Of a stretch of DNA of 64,000 nucleotides, positions 1 to 9,562 are shown in pieces; positions within the stretch are counted from its first letter, which is position 1; every line of letters starts with the position of its first letter. Source of the DNA: Bacteroidaceae bacterium (GTDB lineage: Bacteria > Bacteroidota > Bacteroidia > Bacteroidales > Bacteroidaceae); contig CABIVS010000017.1 in assembly GCA_902362375.1 (NCBI GenBank), positions 1-64,000 on the forward strand, given 5' to 3'. Position numbers and translations under genes: made by a program. The notes beneath the pieces were generated by a model. That model worked only from the letters and a program-made list of their open reading frames with translations, searched no databases and was not told the DNA's origin.

Positions 1-1694
1 ACTATACATATAATCTTCGTTCATGGCTAAAAGGCATTAATGGTCCATTGTTTAACCAGACGCTTAACTACCAGGAAACACTAGAGGGAACTACTCCCTG
101 TTATAATGGCAATATCAGCCGCATGTGTTGGCAGAGTGGCGAGGGTGGCATAGTTGCTGATTCGCAAGGTAAGGGTTACAGTTTCACTTATGACGGTCTC
201 TCCCGCTTGAAAGATGCTATTTATGGAGAAGGTACTAACTTAAAACAAAACCGTAACCGTTTCAATGAACAGATAACCGGCTATGACAAAATGGGTAATA
301 TTCTGGGCCTGCTTAGATACGGTCAAACCGATGCGGATTCTTACGGTCTGGTTGATAATCTGAATCTGACTTACAATGGCAATCAATTACAGTCTGTTTA
401 TGACAATGCCACCAACTCTGTATTTGGTAACGGTATGGAGTTTAAGGATAATGCCAATGAAACGGTAGAGTATGAATATGATAAAAACGGCAATCTGACT
501 AAAGATTTAAACAAAAATATAACTGGAATTCAATATAATATCTTAAATTTGCCTAGTCACATCACCTTTGCTGACGGAAGTAGTATTGAATATGAATATG
601 CTGCAGACGGTAGGAAAGTCCGTACCACGCATACAATAAACAATAACGTTACGTCCACTGTTTATTGTGGCAATGCGATCTATGAGAACGGGATTTTGAA
701 GATGTTGCTGAATGAGTCTGGTTACTATAGTTTCCAAGATAATAAATTCCATTTCTACATTAAAGATCATCAGGGAAATATCCGTGTAGTTGCTGATGAA
801 GCCGGTAAAGTCGATGAAGTGAATGATTATTATCCTTTTGGTGGTTTGATGTCTAATGCAGGCAATAACGTTCAGTCTTATAAGTATAATGGTAAAGAGT
901 TGGATCGGAAAGGCGGATTGGATTGGTATGATTATGGAGCTAGACATTATGATGCGGCAATAGGTAGATGGCACGTGGTGGATCCGATGGCGGAGAAATA
1001 TTATGGATTAACTCCCTACAATTATTGTGGTAATAATTCTATAAGATATATAGATCCTGATGGGATGGACTGGTATAAGAGGAAAAGAGAAAATAATGGG
1101 ACAGATGAAGAAGATGATGAATGGGAATATTACTATAATGAGGATATACATTCTCAAGAACAATTGGATAAAGCGATCAGAGGAGCAAGATATTTGGGAA
1201 AAACTTATCAAAAAGATAATATTTATTATTCTTTATTTGGTAGTAAAAAAGATGCAAAAACTTTGGCTGGTATCATATATAAAAAAATAGATGAAGCAAT
1301 AATTTCTGAAACTATTCCCAGAAATACTAGAAGCAGCAAATATGACACAGAGTCTATAGGAAGTCCCATGACTGATTTCTCTATTGAGGGCATGAATTTT
1401 AAATCATCTCGTTTTGTTGGTATAGATACCCATAGAAATGAATATAGTATAGAATATGAAGGAAGTGATAGTGGTATCTATTATGTCTTAGGTGGAGATA
1501 TGAAGGCACAACTAGAGGATTGGGTTGGAAATAGGGATATGCCTAAAGATTTTGGAGGATGGCAATCTGGAGAAAAGGCTTATTTAATAAGGATTGTAAA
1601 TAAAAAAGGACATGATGTTGTTAGCTTGAAATATTCAGCGATGGGCGCAGGTTCGTTGATAAATAAACATAGACGATTATTTTATAATAAATAG
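1..1694 (+). CDS. Rhs repeat-associated core domain protein, 3' part (start lies outside the window)
   Basis: The reading frame is open to the left edge of the window (codons from base 3), so this is the C-terminal part of a larger gene; a TTG at 48 is not a real start. The product shows YD-repeat style sequence, then the Rhs core with YYPFGGL, KYNGKELD, DWYDYGARHYDA and IGRWHVVDP, ending near base 1075 with a DPDG motif. The last ~205 residues (1076-1691) are a different, AT-richer domain that I do not recognise, which is the position where Rhs proteins carry their polymorphic toxin tip. Rhs shells are known to encapsulate and deliver such tips; toxicity of this tip is inference. A lipoprotein gene follows after 2 bp and could be the immunity partner. 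Confidence 0.9.
   Translation, partial: YTYNLRSWLKGINGPLFNQTLNYQETLEGTTPCYNGNISRMCWQSGEGGIVADSQGKGYSFTYDGLSRLKDAIYGEGTNLKQNRNRFNEQITGYDKMGNILGLLRYGQTDADSYGLVDNLNLTYNGNQLQSVYDNATNSVFGNGMEFKDNANETVEYEYDKNGNLTKDLNKNITGIQYNILNLPSHITFADGSSIEYEYAADGRKVRTTHTINNNVTSTVYCGNAIYENGILKMLLNESGYYSFQDNKFHFYIKDHQGNIRVVADEAGKVDEVNDYYPFGGLMSNAGNNVQSYKYNGKELDRKGGLDWYDYGARHYDAAIGRWHVVDPMAEKYYGLTPYNYCGNNSIRYIDPDGMDWYKRKRENNGTDEEDDEWEYYYNEDIHSQEQLDKAIRGARYLGKTYQKDNIYYSLFGSKKDAKTLAGIIYKKIDEAIISETIPRNTRSSKYDTESIGSPMTDFSIEGMNFKSSRFVGIDTHRNEYSIEYEGSDSGIYYVLGGDMKAQLEDWVGNRDMPKDFGGWQSGEKAYLIRIVNKKGHDVVSLKYSAMGAGSLINKHRRLFYNK
582..985 (+). repeat. Rhs core direct repeat, copy 1
   Basis: This ~400-bp part of the Rhs core is repeated in the same orientation at 2554-2957. 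The two copies align at a constant offset of 1972 bp without any gap and are highly similar, then diverge abruptly after the IGRWH motif where the variable tips begin. Confidence 0.9.
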
Positions 1695-1696
1695 TT

Positions 1697-2431
1697 ATGA
1701 GAAAGATAATATTATACATATTGTGTGGCTTTATGTTTGTCTTATGTAGTTGTAGGAGTGTTAAATTGAACAATGTGTCATCTGATTACAATTTTAAGTA
1801 TGATTTATATCATCACATTAAATTGTTTTATCGTGTTTATTTGCGATATCCTACTGTTGTTGAATTACAGCATTTTTGTTGGGAAATGATCAACGAAATC
1901 AATGATAATGCTTTTACTTCGTTTGATGAATATGAGAGTTCTTTGACGGCAATAGCGGCAGGACATGATGATTTGTTGCGGTGTTTGTTATCTAATACTG
2001 ATTATATTTCATTTAAGCGGGCGACAAATGGATTGTATGTACTTTTAGGTGGTAAGAAATGGATAAAAATAGAACTGGATGTGTGCGAGATGCTAAAAAA
2101 TGGACGTTACTTAACGTATATATATGATTCTGTGGGACATGAAATACCAATAGATGACGTTTTTGTGGATAGCCTTTATTCTGGAATGAAGGCTATATGT
2201 CAAAAACACTTACCTGATTCTATGTTGGTGGATGATGATGCTCAATTATGTCTTTTAAGATATGAAAGAAATGTTAGATATCAGGTGTATTGTCCACTAA
2301 ATTATAAAATAGAACAGAATGATCATATGAGTGAATTAGGTTGTTTCTTGGATACATTCTTACTAAAAAGAAATGCTCAAACGATTCAAATTGCAACCGT
2401 TTTTCCGCAGTCTTATTTTAAAGAGAACTAG
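1697..2431 (+). CDS. Putative lipoprotein directly downstream of the Rhs gene (candidate immunity protein)
   Basis: The 244-residue product starts with a signal peptide ending in a lipobox-like LCSC at about residues 16-19, so it is probably anchored in the membrane as a lipoprotein. The rest is soluble, acidic and rich in aromatic residues, with no domain I can name. The ATG lies 2 bp after the rhs stop codon, so the two are almost certainly co-transcribed, and a hairpin terminator follows at 2454. The gene directly behind an Rhs tip usually encodes the protein that neutralises it; that role is inferred from position only. Base composition is as AT-rich as the adjacent toxin tip, consistent with acquisition of both as one unit. 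Confidence 0.8.
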   Translation: MRKIILYILCGFMFVLCSCRSVKLNNVSSDYNFKYDLYHHIKLFYRVYLRYPTVVELQHFCWEMINEINDNAFTSFDEYESSLTAIAAGHDDLLRCLLSNTDYISFKRATNGLYVLLGGKKWIKIELDVCEMLKNGRYLTYIYDSVGHEIPIDDVFVDSLYSGMKAICQKHLPDSMLVDDDAQLCLLRYERNVRYQVYCPLNYKIEQNDHMSELGCFLDTFLLKRNAQTIQIATVFPQSYFKEN

Positions 2432-2453
2432 ACTAAATTTCTTAGAATAAGAT

Positions 2454-2503
2454 AAAACTACCTGATTGATAGACTTTACTGTTTATTAAGCAGGTAGTTT
2501 TTA
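2454..2503 (+). terminator. Hairpin terminator after the Rhs/lipoprotein pair
   Basis: An 11-bp perfect stem (AAAACTACCTG at 2454-2464 with CAGGTAGTTTT at 2491-2501) encloses a 26-nt loop, and the right arm runs into a T-rich end. It lies 23 bp after the lipoprotein stop codon, separating that gene from the displaced Rhs cassette. Confidence 0.6.
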
Positions 2504-2538
2504 ACGGAGTCCTTTGATTCTACAGGTAGATATTTTGA

Positions 2539-3359
2539 AAAACAGGAGAATCAAATATTGTATATGAATATGCTGCAGACGGTAGGAAAGTCCGTACCAC
2601 GCATATTATGAATAATGATACAACAATAACTGTTTATTGTGGCAATGTGATCTATGAGAACGGGAAGTTGAAGATGCTCTTGAATGAGGCGGGATATTAT
2701 AGTTTCCAAGATAATAAGTTTCATTTCTATCTGAAAGATCATCAGGGTAATGTAAGGGTTGTTACTGACGAGGCAGGTAATGTTGATGAAGTGAATGATT
2801 ATTATCCTTTTGGTGGTTTAATGTCTAATGGATGTAATAACGTTCAGCCATATAAGTATAATGGCAAAGAGTTGGATCGGAAAGGTGGATTGGATTGGTA
2901 TGATTATGGGGCGAGGTATTATGATGCGATGATAGGAAGATGGCATGTACCTGATATATCAAGCGAGAAGTATTATAACTGGAACTCATATACATTTTGT
3001 AAAAGTAGTCCAATATTGAGAGTTGATGTTGATGGAAAGGATGATTATGTTATAAACGAATCGGGAAAATTATTTAATACTACTCCTGTGAAGATGAGAG
3101 GTAAAAGCCCAACAGATAATTTATTTCTTTCTACAGATCGTTCGATAATGGTAACAGTTAACAGTGGATTGCTTGGCGAAATGTATAAGGTGCAAGGAGA
3201 GTTTGCCTGCGGTTTGGTTTATGTTGGCACAAGGAGCAAAGCGGTGCCATGATAGAGGTACACACAGGTTGGTATCAAATAATTCCATTTTATGAATTGT
3301 GGATGTTGTTCGCTAAAGGAGATAAAGGGAATAATTGTTATGGCGAAGCTCCTAAATAA
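2539..3359 (+). pseudogene. Displaced (orphan) Rhs core plus C-terminal tip, frameshifted
   Basis: A second Rhs tip follows the lipoprotein gene. The frame opens at 2539 right after a stop codon and has no credible start of its own; an ATG at 2608 lies inside the core. It carries the same core motifs as the first gene (YYPFGGL, YNGKELD, IGRWH) and then a different tip. The frame stops at 3252, but the adjacent frame continues in protein-like sequence (HTGWYQIIPFYELW, then KGNNCYGEAPK) to a stop at 3357-3359, so a frameshift at roughly 3225-3250 has broken the tip. This fits an orphan Rhs-CT cassette left over from toxin replacement. The frameshift could be a sequencing error. Confidence 0.8.
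2554..2957 (+). repeat. Rhs core direct repeat, copy 2
   Basis: Second copy of the Rhs core segment at 582-985, ungapped at an offset of 1972 bp. Such a repeat could let homologous recombination swap the active tip for the displaced one. Confidence 0.9.
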
Positions 3360-3646
3360 AGAACTGAAATATGTTTGCGTTTTTGTATCAGGGTATTTGG
3401 TATTCTCTAAATTGAATACTTTTAGGGTTACATAATATTGTTGGGTGGTAATGTGCGAGGACATGTAATTTGAAGTTTGTTAGTAAAGAAAATAACAACT
3501 ATCTAAAATGTAAGCTAAGATTTTTCTTAAAAAGTTTCATTTCTCTTTTAGTAGAAAGCCTCTTATGGTTGTATTTATATTATATATAGTTTTCCTATAT
3601 ACTTTGATATACAAATAGTTTGTAATAACCAAAATCTAAATATTTC
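3360..3646. other. AT-rich intergenic region upstream of the SusC-like gene
   Basis: No gene, RNA or strong hairpin is visible in this 287-bp region. It must contain the promoter of the SusC-like gene; short TTTG words occur near 3602 and 3620, but no convincing -33/-7 pair stands out. Confidence 0.4.
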
Positions 3647-6472
3647 ATGCCTATGAAAGCATTTACTCTCAAAACATTGCTTAATTGTGGTTTCTCACAA
3701 TCTTTCTGTATTTCTTTGATGAAAAAAAGTGGTACCGCTTTCTTTTTGGCCTTATTACCCATTTCTGTGACTTATGCGGATAATGGAACTGTTTTAAAGG
3801 ATACGATGAAATTGCCATACAGTTCACAACAGATTGATGGGGCCGATCTGATGAAGGTGAAAGACGCCAATTTCGTAAACTCCCTGATAGGAAGAGTGGC
3901 GGGCGCTACTATTAATCCCAGTGCTTCCGGTGTGGGTGGTTCAGTAAGGATGGTGCTACGTGGTTACCGTTCCATATTAAAATCCAACAATGTGCTTTTT
4001 ACTTTGGACGGTGTACCTTTGCCACGACTGGAGTCAGAGCAACCTTCTAATTCATACACCTCTAACTGGCAGACTGGTGACGGTATAGCAGCTTTCTCTC
4101 CTGACGATATAGAGAGTATTTCTGTTTTGAGTACCGCAGCAGCTTCTACTTTGTATGGTAGTCGTTCCGCTAGCGGTGTGGTGATGATTAATACTAAGAA
4201 AGCAAATTCCGGAAAACTAAGAGTAGAGTTGGGGAATAGTACTACTTTCAGTTCGCCACTTGTTATGCCTGAATTCCAACAGACTTACGGGGCGCAATGG
4301 GGAGACAAGATAAACCATCCCCAGTCGTGGGACCCGACGGATTTTTTCCGTACCGGACATACTATCAATAACTCCCTTAGCCTTTCTATGGGAAATGAGT
4401 ATAATCAAACCCGGGTTTCGGCTGTAACGATGAATGGTACCGGCATCATTCCCAAAAACAATGTGGATCGTTACAATTTTTCTTTCCGGAATACATCTTC
4501 TTTATTACATCATAGGCTAAAGCTTGACTTCACTTTGAGATATATTCATACCGCAGAGCAGAATATGTTATCGCAAGGTATGTATGGTAATCCGCTGGTT
4601 CCTGTCTATTTGGTACCTGATGTATTGCGAGAACGTATTAATATCAATCCCGATTATAACTACAAGAATCATTTTGAAGTTTACGATCCGAGGCTTGGAG
4701 CTAATGCGCAATATTGGCCTTTAGGAGATATGGGGATGGGTATGCAAAATCCTTATTGGATAATTAACCGTAATCTTTACAATCAAAAAAAGAAGCGTTT
4801 GCTGGGCGGAATAGGAATGAAATTCGACTTGACCTCTTGGCTCAATGTGGCGGGGCGTATTCATTACGATCGTGATAAAGAAACCGCAACCAAAAAACTT
4901 TATGCGTCTTCTCTTCAAGCCGGTCCTTTGGGCTCGTATTATGAGTCTGAAGATAAGAATACGCAGGTTTATTCCGATCTCCTGTTCAATGTCAATAAAA
5001 GGCTAGGGGATTTTTCAATTGATGCCACTTTGGGTTCTTCTATTTGTGATACGAAGTTTGATAGCTCTTGCGCTGATGGTATGCTGGGAGCACTGAACCA
5101 GTTTAATTTATCAGGACTGGATAAACATGGGGACTATCACTATATAAATCAAGACTTCAATTATCATGACCGAGCTACATCATTGTTTATACTTGCACAA
5201 TTGGGTTATAAGAACCGATTATTTCTCGATTTGGGCGGACGAATGGAATGGCTTAAATTTAGGGATGATAATTCAAGTTATTCAACAGACGTTATCTATC
5301 CTTCGATAGGAGCATCTGTAGTACCAACCGGATGGTTGCCTGATAATCCCAACCGATTCCTTTCGTTTCTAAGACTCAATTATACCTACAGTGAAACCGG
5401 CAATAGTTTTACCGATTATATCTTTTTGAATAAAAAAAGGGTAGGTTTGAAACCTAGATCGGAGGATAATATGTTGGATCCCGAGCATACCAAGTCTCAC
5501 GAAATAGGGCTCAATGCAGGTTTTCTTAATGATAAAATCAATTTGGCGTTTACGATGTATAAGACATCTACTTCCGATTTACCGTTTGGAGGATATCTTC
5601 CTATTCCTTCTCAGGGGGATATTTATTTCATGTATAATGGGTGTAGGATTGATAATAAAGGTTTCGAGCTAACCTTGAGTGCAAATATGAATATCGGGCA
5701 GGTTAAGTGGGATGGACGTTTCACTTATTCTATCAATAAGAATGAAGTAAAGCAGCTTTTAGAACCACAGAAAAATCCTATAACAGATACCGATTTTAAT
5801 TTAGAAGAAATTCAGATGGCCAAAGGTAGCGGTTGGTATACTCCATTGAAGAAAGGTGGCTCGATAGGTGATATATATGTTACAGATTTGCAGAGGGATG
5901 AGCAGGGAAATGTTGTTATTGATAAAACTTCACAAAATGTCGTTCCTGTAAACGAATATATATATGCGGGTAATGCTGACCCTAAATATACGATGGGGCT
6001 GGCAAATAGCTTTTCCTGGAAAGGTTTTGAACTTGATTTTGTGATTCACGCCCGCTTCGGCGGCGTAGGCCTATCAATGACTCAAGCAGTTATGGATCAA
6101 TTTGGTGTATCACAGGCCACAGCCATAGCCCGTGACAATGGTGGTGTTTGGGTGAGTGGTGAAAAGATTCCGGCAGAGAACTACTATAGGCTGGTAGGCT
6201 GGGCACGTACAGGAACGGTGTATACATACGATGCCACTAATATTCGTCTTGCAGAAATGTCGATTGCTTATCATATTCCCGTCAACCGATGGGTGAAGTG
6301 GATACAGGATGTACGGGTGGCATTAGTGGGACGTAACTTGCTTATGTTGTATAATAAAGCTCCGTTTGATCCGGAATCTACGGCAAGCACCGGAACCTGG
6401 GGGCAGGGCATAGACAACTTCCGTCAACCCAGCTACAGAAACATGGGCTTTTCCGTTAATCTGACTTTTTAA
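3647..6472 (+). CDS. SusC/RagA-like TonB-dependent outer membrane receptor, short N-terminal form
   Basis: The 941-residue product has a signal peptide (hydrophobic stretch after MKKSG, ending near ADNG at residue ~45). The plug domain starts almost at once (GADLMKVKDANFVNSL, then SVRMVLRGYRSI and FTLDGVPL at about residues 65-130), and a 22-strand type barrel extends to a terminal phenylalanine (FSVNLTF). Members of this family import glycans or peptides with TonB energy, usually with a SusD lipoprotein lid. Two things are odd. The carboxypeptidase-like domain that normally precedes the plug is absent, and no SusD gene follows: the next gene is a housekeeping methyltransferase. Substrate unknown. 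Confidence 0.9.
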   Translation: MPMKAFTLKTLLNCGFSQSFCISLMKKSGTAFFLALLPISVTYADNGTVLKDTMKLPYSSQQIDGADLMKVKDANFVNSLIGRVAGATINPSASGVGGSVRMVLRGYRSILKSNNVLFTLDGVPLPRLESEQPSNSYTSNWQTGDGIAAFSPDDIESISVLSTAAASTLYGSRSASGVVMINTKKANSGKLRVELGNSTTFSSPLVMPEFQQTYGAQWGDKINHPQSWDPTDFFRTGHTINNSLSLSMGNEYNQTRVSAVTMNGTGIIPKNNVDRYNFSFRNTSSLLHHRLKLDFTLRYIHTAEQNMLSQGMYGNPLVPVYLVPDVLRERININPDYNYKNHFEVYDPRLGANAQYWPLGDMGMGMQNPYWIINRNLYNQKKKRLLGGIGMKFDLTSWLNVAGRIHYDRDKETATKKLYASSLQAGPLGSYYESEDKNTQVYSDLLFNVNKRLGDFSIDATLGSSICDTKFDSSCADGMLGALNQFNLSGLDKHGDYHYINQDFNYHDRATSLFILAQLGYKNRLFLDLGGRMEWLKFRDDNSSYSTDVIYPSIGASVVPTGWLPDNPNRFLSFLRLNYTYSETGNSFTDYIFLNKKRVGLKPRSEDNMLDPEHTKSHEIGLNAGFLNDKINLAFTMYKTSTSDLPFGGYLPIPSQGDIYFMYNGCRIDNKGFELTLSANMNIGQVKWDGRFTYSINKNEVKQLLEPQKNPITDTDFNLEEIQMAKGSGWYTPLKKGGSIGDIYVTDLQRDEQGNVVIDKTSQNVVPVNEYIYAGNADPKYTMGLANSFSWKGFELDFVIHARFGGVGLSMTQAVMDQFGVSQATAIARDNGGVWVSGEKIPAENYYRLVGWARTGTVYTYDATNIRLAEMSIAYHIPVNRWVKWIQDVRVALVGRNLLMLYNKAPFDPESTASTGTWGQGIDNFRQPSYRNMGFSVNLTF

Positions 6473-6665
6473 TCTTTCTTCAAAAAGATATCTTGTCCCG
6501 ATATGAGCTGTCAAAACTACTCTCATCTTGTATCGGGAGCAACTCTTCTATTAAAAGTCCTTAACGAAAGCCCAATCCATCACTTTTTATTTGTTTCTTT
6601 GCACCAAATTCGGGTATAGTGTTGTCTTGTCATTCGAGGCGGCTCTTAATTTTGCTTAGAAATTA

Positions 6666-7565
6666 ATGGAGAAACTCAGTATAAATGCTTGTCCGGTGTG
6701 TGGCGGTACGCACTTGAAACGCGTCATGACTTGTACGGATTTTTATGCTTCGGGCGAACAGTTTGAACTGTATTCGTGTGAAGACTGTGGATTTACATTC
6801 ACACAAGGAGTTCCCGTGGAAGCAGAGATAGGCAAGTATTATGAGACTCCCGACTACATCTCCCACACTGATACGCGCAAGGGAGCGATGAATAATATCT
6901 ACCATTACGTACGTTCTTATATGCTGGGCCGCAAAGCGCGTCTGGTAGCCAAGGAAGCGCATCGCAAGACGGGGCGTTTGCTCGATATAGGTACGGGAAC
7001 CGGTTATTTTTCCGATACAATGGTTCGTCGGGGATGGAAGGTAGAGGCAGTGGAGAAAAGTCCGCAGGCACGTGAGTTTGCAAAAACACATTTCGAACTG
7101 GATGTAAAGCCCGAATCGGCTCTGAAAGAGTTTGCTCCTGCTAGTTTTGATGTCATCACTCTCTGGCATGTGATGGAGCATCTCGAATCTTTGAATGAGA
7201 CTTGGGAGACGCTTCGCGAACTGCTGACAGAAAAAGGAGTATTGATTGTGGCAGTACCCAACTGCTCTTCTTATGATGCCAAGCGCTACGGTGAGTATTG
7301 GGCGGCTTATGACGTTCCCCGCCATCTTTGGCATTTCACTCCGGGCACTATACAACAGTTGGCTTCCCGCCATGGTTTTATTATGGCGGCACGTCATCCG
7401 ATGCCGTTCGATGCGTTTTACGTATCTATGTTGAGCGAGAAACATCGTGGCAGTTCATGCAGTTTCCTGAAAGGGATGTTTGCCGGGACGTTGGCCTGGT
7501 TCAATGCTTTGGGAAGGAAAGAACGCAGCAGTTCAATGATTTATGTATTCCGAAAAAAGAGATAA
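6666..7565 (+). CDS. Class I SAM-dependent methyltransferase with N-terminal zinc-ribbon-like motif
   Basis: The 299-residue product begins with two Cys pairs, CPVCGG (residues 9-14) and CEDCGF (about 38-43), which look like a zinc-binding ribbon. The SAM-binding motif LLDIGTGTGYFS lies near residue 110, followed by VEAVEKS, and VITLWHVMEHLES is typical of UbiG/Methyltransf_11-like enzymes. The substrate is unknown. The stop is followed 3 bp later by ftsX, so it probably leads the ftsX-uppP-truB-queA-folK operon. Confidence 0.85.
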   Translation: MEKLSINACPVCGGTHLKRVMTCTDFYASGEQFELYSCEDCGFTFTQGVPVEAEIGKYYETPDYISHTDTRKGAMNNIYHYVRSYMLGRKARLVAKEAHRKTGRLLDIGTGTGYFSDTMVRRGWKVEAVEKSPQAREFAKTHFELDVKPESALKEFAPASFDVITLWHVMEHLESLNETWETLRELLTEKGVLIVAVPNCSSYDAKRYGEYWAAYDVPRHLWHFTPGTIQQLASRHGFIMAARHPMPFDAFYVSMLSEKHRGSSCSFLKGMFAGTLAWFNALGRKERSSSMIYVFRKKR

Positions 7566-7568
7566 CGC

Positions 7569-8450
7569 ATGGGAAATCAAAACAAATATAAGTCAGGTTC
7601 GATTTTCGACATGCAGTTCATCACGTCGAGTATCAGTACGACACTGGTATTGCTGTTGCTCGGACTGGTTGTCTTTTTTGTATTGACAGCGCACAATCTT
7701 TCCGTATATGTCCGCGAGAATATCAGTTTCTCCGTTCTTATCAGCGACGACATGAAGGAAGCGGATATACTGAAACTTCAGAAGAAGCTGAATCAGGAAC
7801 CTTTCGTGAAACAATCCGAATATATCTCTAAAAAACAAGCACTGAAAGAACAGACGGAAGCAATGGGAACCGATCCGGAAGAATTTCTGGGCTATAACCC
7901 TTTTACCGCTTCCATCGAAATCAAACTCCATTCTGACTATGCCAACTCGGACAGCATTGCGAAGATAGAGAAAATGATTAAAAAGAATACCAACATACAA
8001 GATGTGCTCTATCGAAAGGAGTTGATTGACGCCGTGAATGATAACATACGAAATATCAGTCTGGTACTGCTTGCCTTGGCGGTCGTGCTTACTTTTATTT
8101 CTTTTGCCCTGATAAACAATACCATAAGACTGGCTATTTACTCCAAACGCTTCCTTATTCACACCATGAAACTGGTAGGGGCGAGTTGGGGATTTATCCG
8201 GGGGCCATTCCTTCGAAAGAATGTATGGAGCGGGATATTGGCAGCCATCGTTGCCGATTCCATATTGATGGGAACCGCCTATTGGGCTGTGACATACGAA
8301 CAGGAATTGCTTCAGGTCATCACGCCTGAAGTCATGTTGATAGTCTGTGCAAGCGTATTGGCGTTTGGAATTGTAATAACGTGGCTATGCGCCTATTTCT
8401 CCATGAATAAATACTTGAGAATGAAAGCGAACAGCCTGTACTATATTTAA
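7569..8450 (+). CDS. ftsX: Cell division protein FtsX (ABC transporter permease-like)
   Basis: The 293-residue membrane protein has the FtsX layout. There is a first membrane helix at about residues 20-42, then an extracytoplasmic domain (about 43-160) with SVLISDDMKEADI and KKQALKEQ segments. Three more helices follow at about 160-185, 215-240 and 260-282, with the permease signature MKLVGASWGFIRGPF. With the ATPase FtsE it forms a complex at the divisome that activates cell wall hydrolases. ftsE is not in this window, which is common in Bacteroidetes. Start ATG at 7569 follows the upstream stop by 3 bp; the DUF3098 gene follows after 12 bp. Confidence 0.93.
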   Translation: MGNQNKYKSGSIFDMQFITSSISTTLVLLLLGLVVFFVLTAHNLSVYVRENISFSVLISDDMKEADILKLQKKLNQEPFVKQSEYISKKQALKEQTEAMGTDPEEFLGYNPFTASIEIKLHSDYANSDSIAKIEKMIKKNTNIQDVLYRKELIDAVNDNIRNISLVLLALAVVLTFISFALINNTIRLAIYSKRFLIHTMKLVGASWGFIRGPFLRKNVWSGILAAIVADSILMGTAYWAVTYEQELLQVITPEVMLIVCASVLAFGIVITWLCAYFSMNKYLRMKANSLYYI

Positions 8451-8462
8451 AAAAAATAAACT

Positions 8463-8705
8463 ATGTCTGACAAGCAGAAATTTGCCTTTGATAAAGTGAA
8501 CTTTATCTTGCTCGCAATAGGGATGGCGATTGTTATTATCGGCTTTCTATTGATGACGGGACCTACATCGTCCGAAACGCTTTTTGAACCCGATATTTTC
8601 AGTGTACGCAGAATCAAGGTAGCGCCGGTCGTTTGCCTGTTTGGCTTTATATCTATGATTTATGCAGTATTGCGCAAACCTAAAACACAAAAAACAGAAG
8701 AATAA
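8463..8705 (+). CDS. DUF3098 family small membrane protein
   Basis: This 80-residue protein has two predicted membrane helices (about residues 12-32 and 54-73) joined by a short loop with the conserved-looking [15 protein letters not shown]. It matches the size and layout of the DUF3098 family, found between ftsX and uppP in Bacteroidetes. Function is unknown; its invariant position suggests a role connected with envelope or division functions (inference). Gaps to its neighbours are 12 bp and 2 bp, so it is part of the operon. Confidence 0.88.
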   Translation: MSDKQKFAFDKVNFILLAIGMAIVIIGFLLMTGPTSSETLFEPDIFSVRRIKVAPVVCLFGFISMIYAVLRKPKTQKTEE

Positions 8706-8707
8706 AA

Positions 8708-9562
8708 ATGGGGGATTTAACAACATTTGAGACGATTATTATTGCTATTGTAGAAGGGTTGACAGAGTTTTTACCGGTTTCTTCTACAGGACACATGATT
8801 ATTACACAAAACATACTAGGGGTAGAAAGTACGGAATTTGTAAAAGCGTTTACTGTAATTATTCAGTTTGGCGCAATTCTTTCAGTAGTCTGCCTTTACT
8901 GGAAACGTTTTTTCCGGTTGAACCATACACCGGCTCCTGCAGGCGCTTCCGCTTTGAAGTGTTTTCTGCATAAATTCGATTTTTACTGGAAGCTGCTGGT
9001 GGCTTTTATTCCTGCAGCAATTTTGGGTTTCCTGTTTAGCGATAAGATAGACGAGATGCTCGAAAGTGTAGCGATAGTAGCAGTGATGCTGGTAATCGGT
9101 GGTATATTCATGCTGTTCTGCGATAAGATTTTTTCGAAGGGAAGTAAAGATACCGTGCTGACAGAAAAAAAGGCATTCAATATCGGTTTGTTTCAATGTA
9201 TTGCAATGATACCGGGTGTATCCCGTTCGATGGCTACCATCGTCGGAGGTATGGCCCAGAAACTGACTCGTAAGGATGCTGCTGAGTTTTCATTCTTTCT
9301 TGCCGTGCCAACTATGTTTGCGGCAACTGGCTACAAGGTCTTGAAACTCTTCCTGGATGGTGGAACCGAGATTCTTGTCAACAACATGCCGGCACTTATT
9401 ATCGGTAATGTGGTGGCTTTTGTCGTTGCTTTGCTGGCTATCAAGTTCTTTATTAGCTTTGTTACGAAATATGGCTTTAAAGCATTTGGCTGGTACAGAA
9501 TTATAGTTGGCGGAATCATTCTGGTAATGCTGTTGCTTGGATATAACTTAGAAATTGGCTGA
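8708..9562 (+). CDS. uppP: Undecaprenyl-diphosphatase UppP (BacA)
   Basis: The 284-residue polytopic membrane protein removes a phosphate from undecaprenyl diphosphate, recycling the lipid carrier for peptidoglycan and surface glycans. Both family motifs are present: [15 protein letters not shown] at about residues 15-29, and [14 protein letters not shown] at about 167-180, with the catalytic Glu, Ser and Arg residues. Length is close to the usual 265-285. Its stop codon overlaps the truB start (TGATG). Confidence 0.96.
   Translation: MGDLTTFETIIIAIVEGLTEFLPVSSTGHMIITQNILGVESTEFVKAFTVIIQFGAILSVVCLYWKRFFRLNHTPAPAGASALKCFLHKFDFYWKLLVAFIPAAILGFLFSDKIDEMLESVAIVAVMLVIGGIFMLFCDKIFSKGSKDTVLTEKKAFNIGLFQCIAMIPGVSRSMATIVGGMAQKLTRKDAAEFSFFLAVPTMFAATGYKVLKLFLDGGTEILVNNMPALIIGNVVAFVVALLAIKFFISFVTKYGFKAFGWYRIIVGGIILVMLLLGYNLEIG

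Noticed and set aside
6496..6538. Terminator after the SusC-like gene
   Set aside because: TCCCGATA/TATCGGGA pair, but the loop is large and there is no T run, so it is too weak to call.
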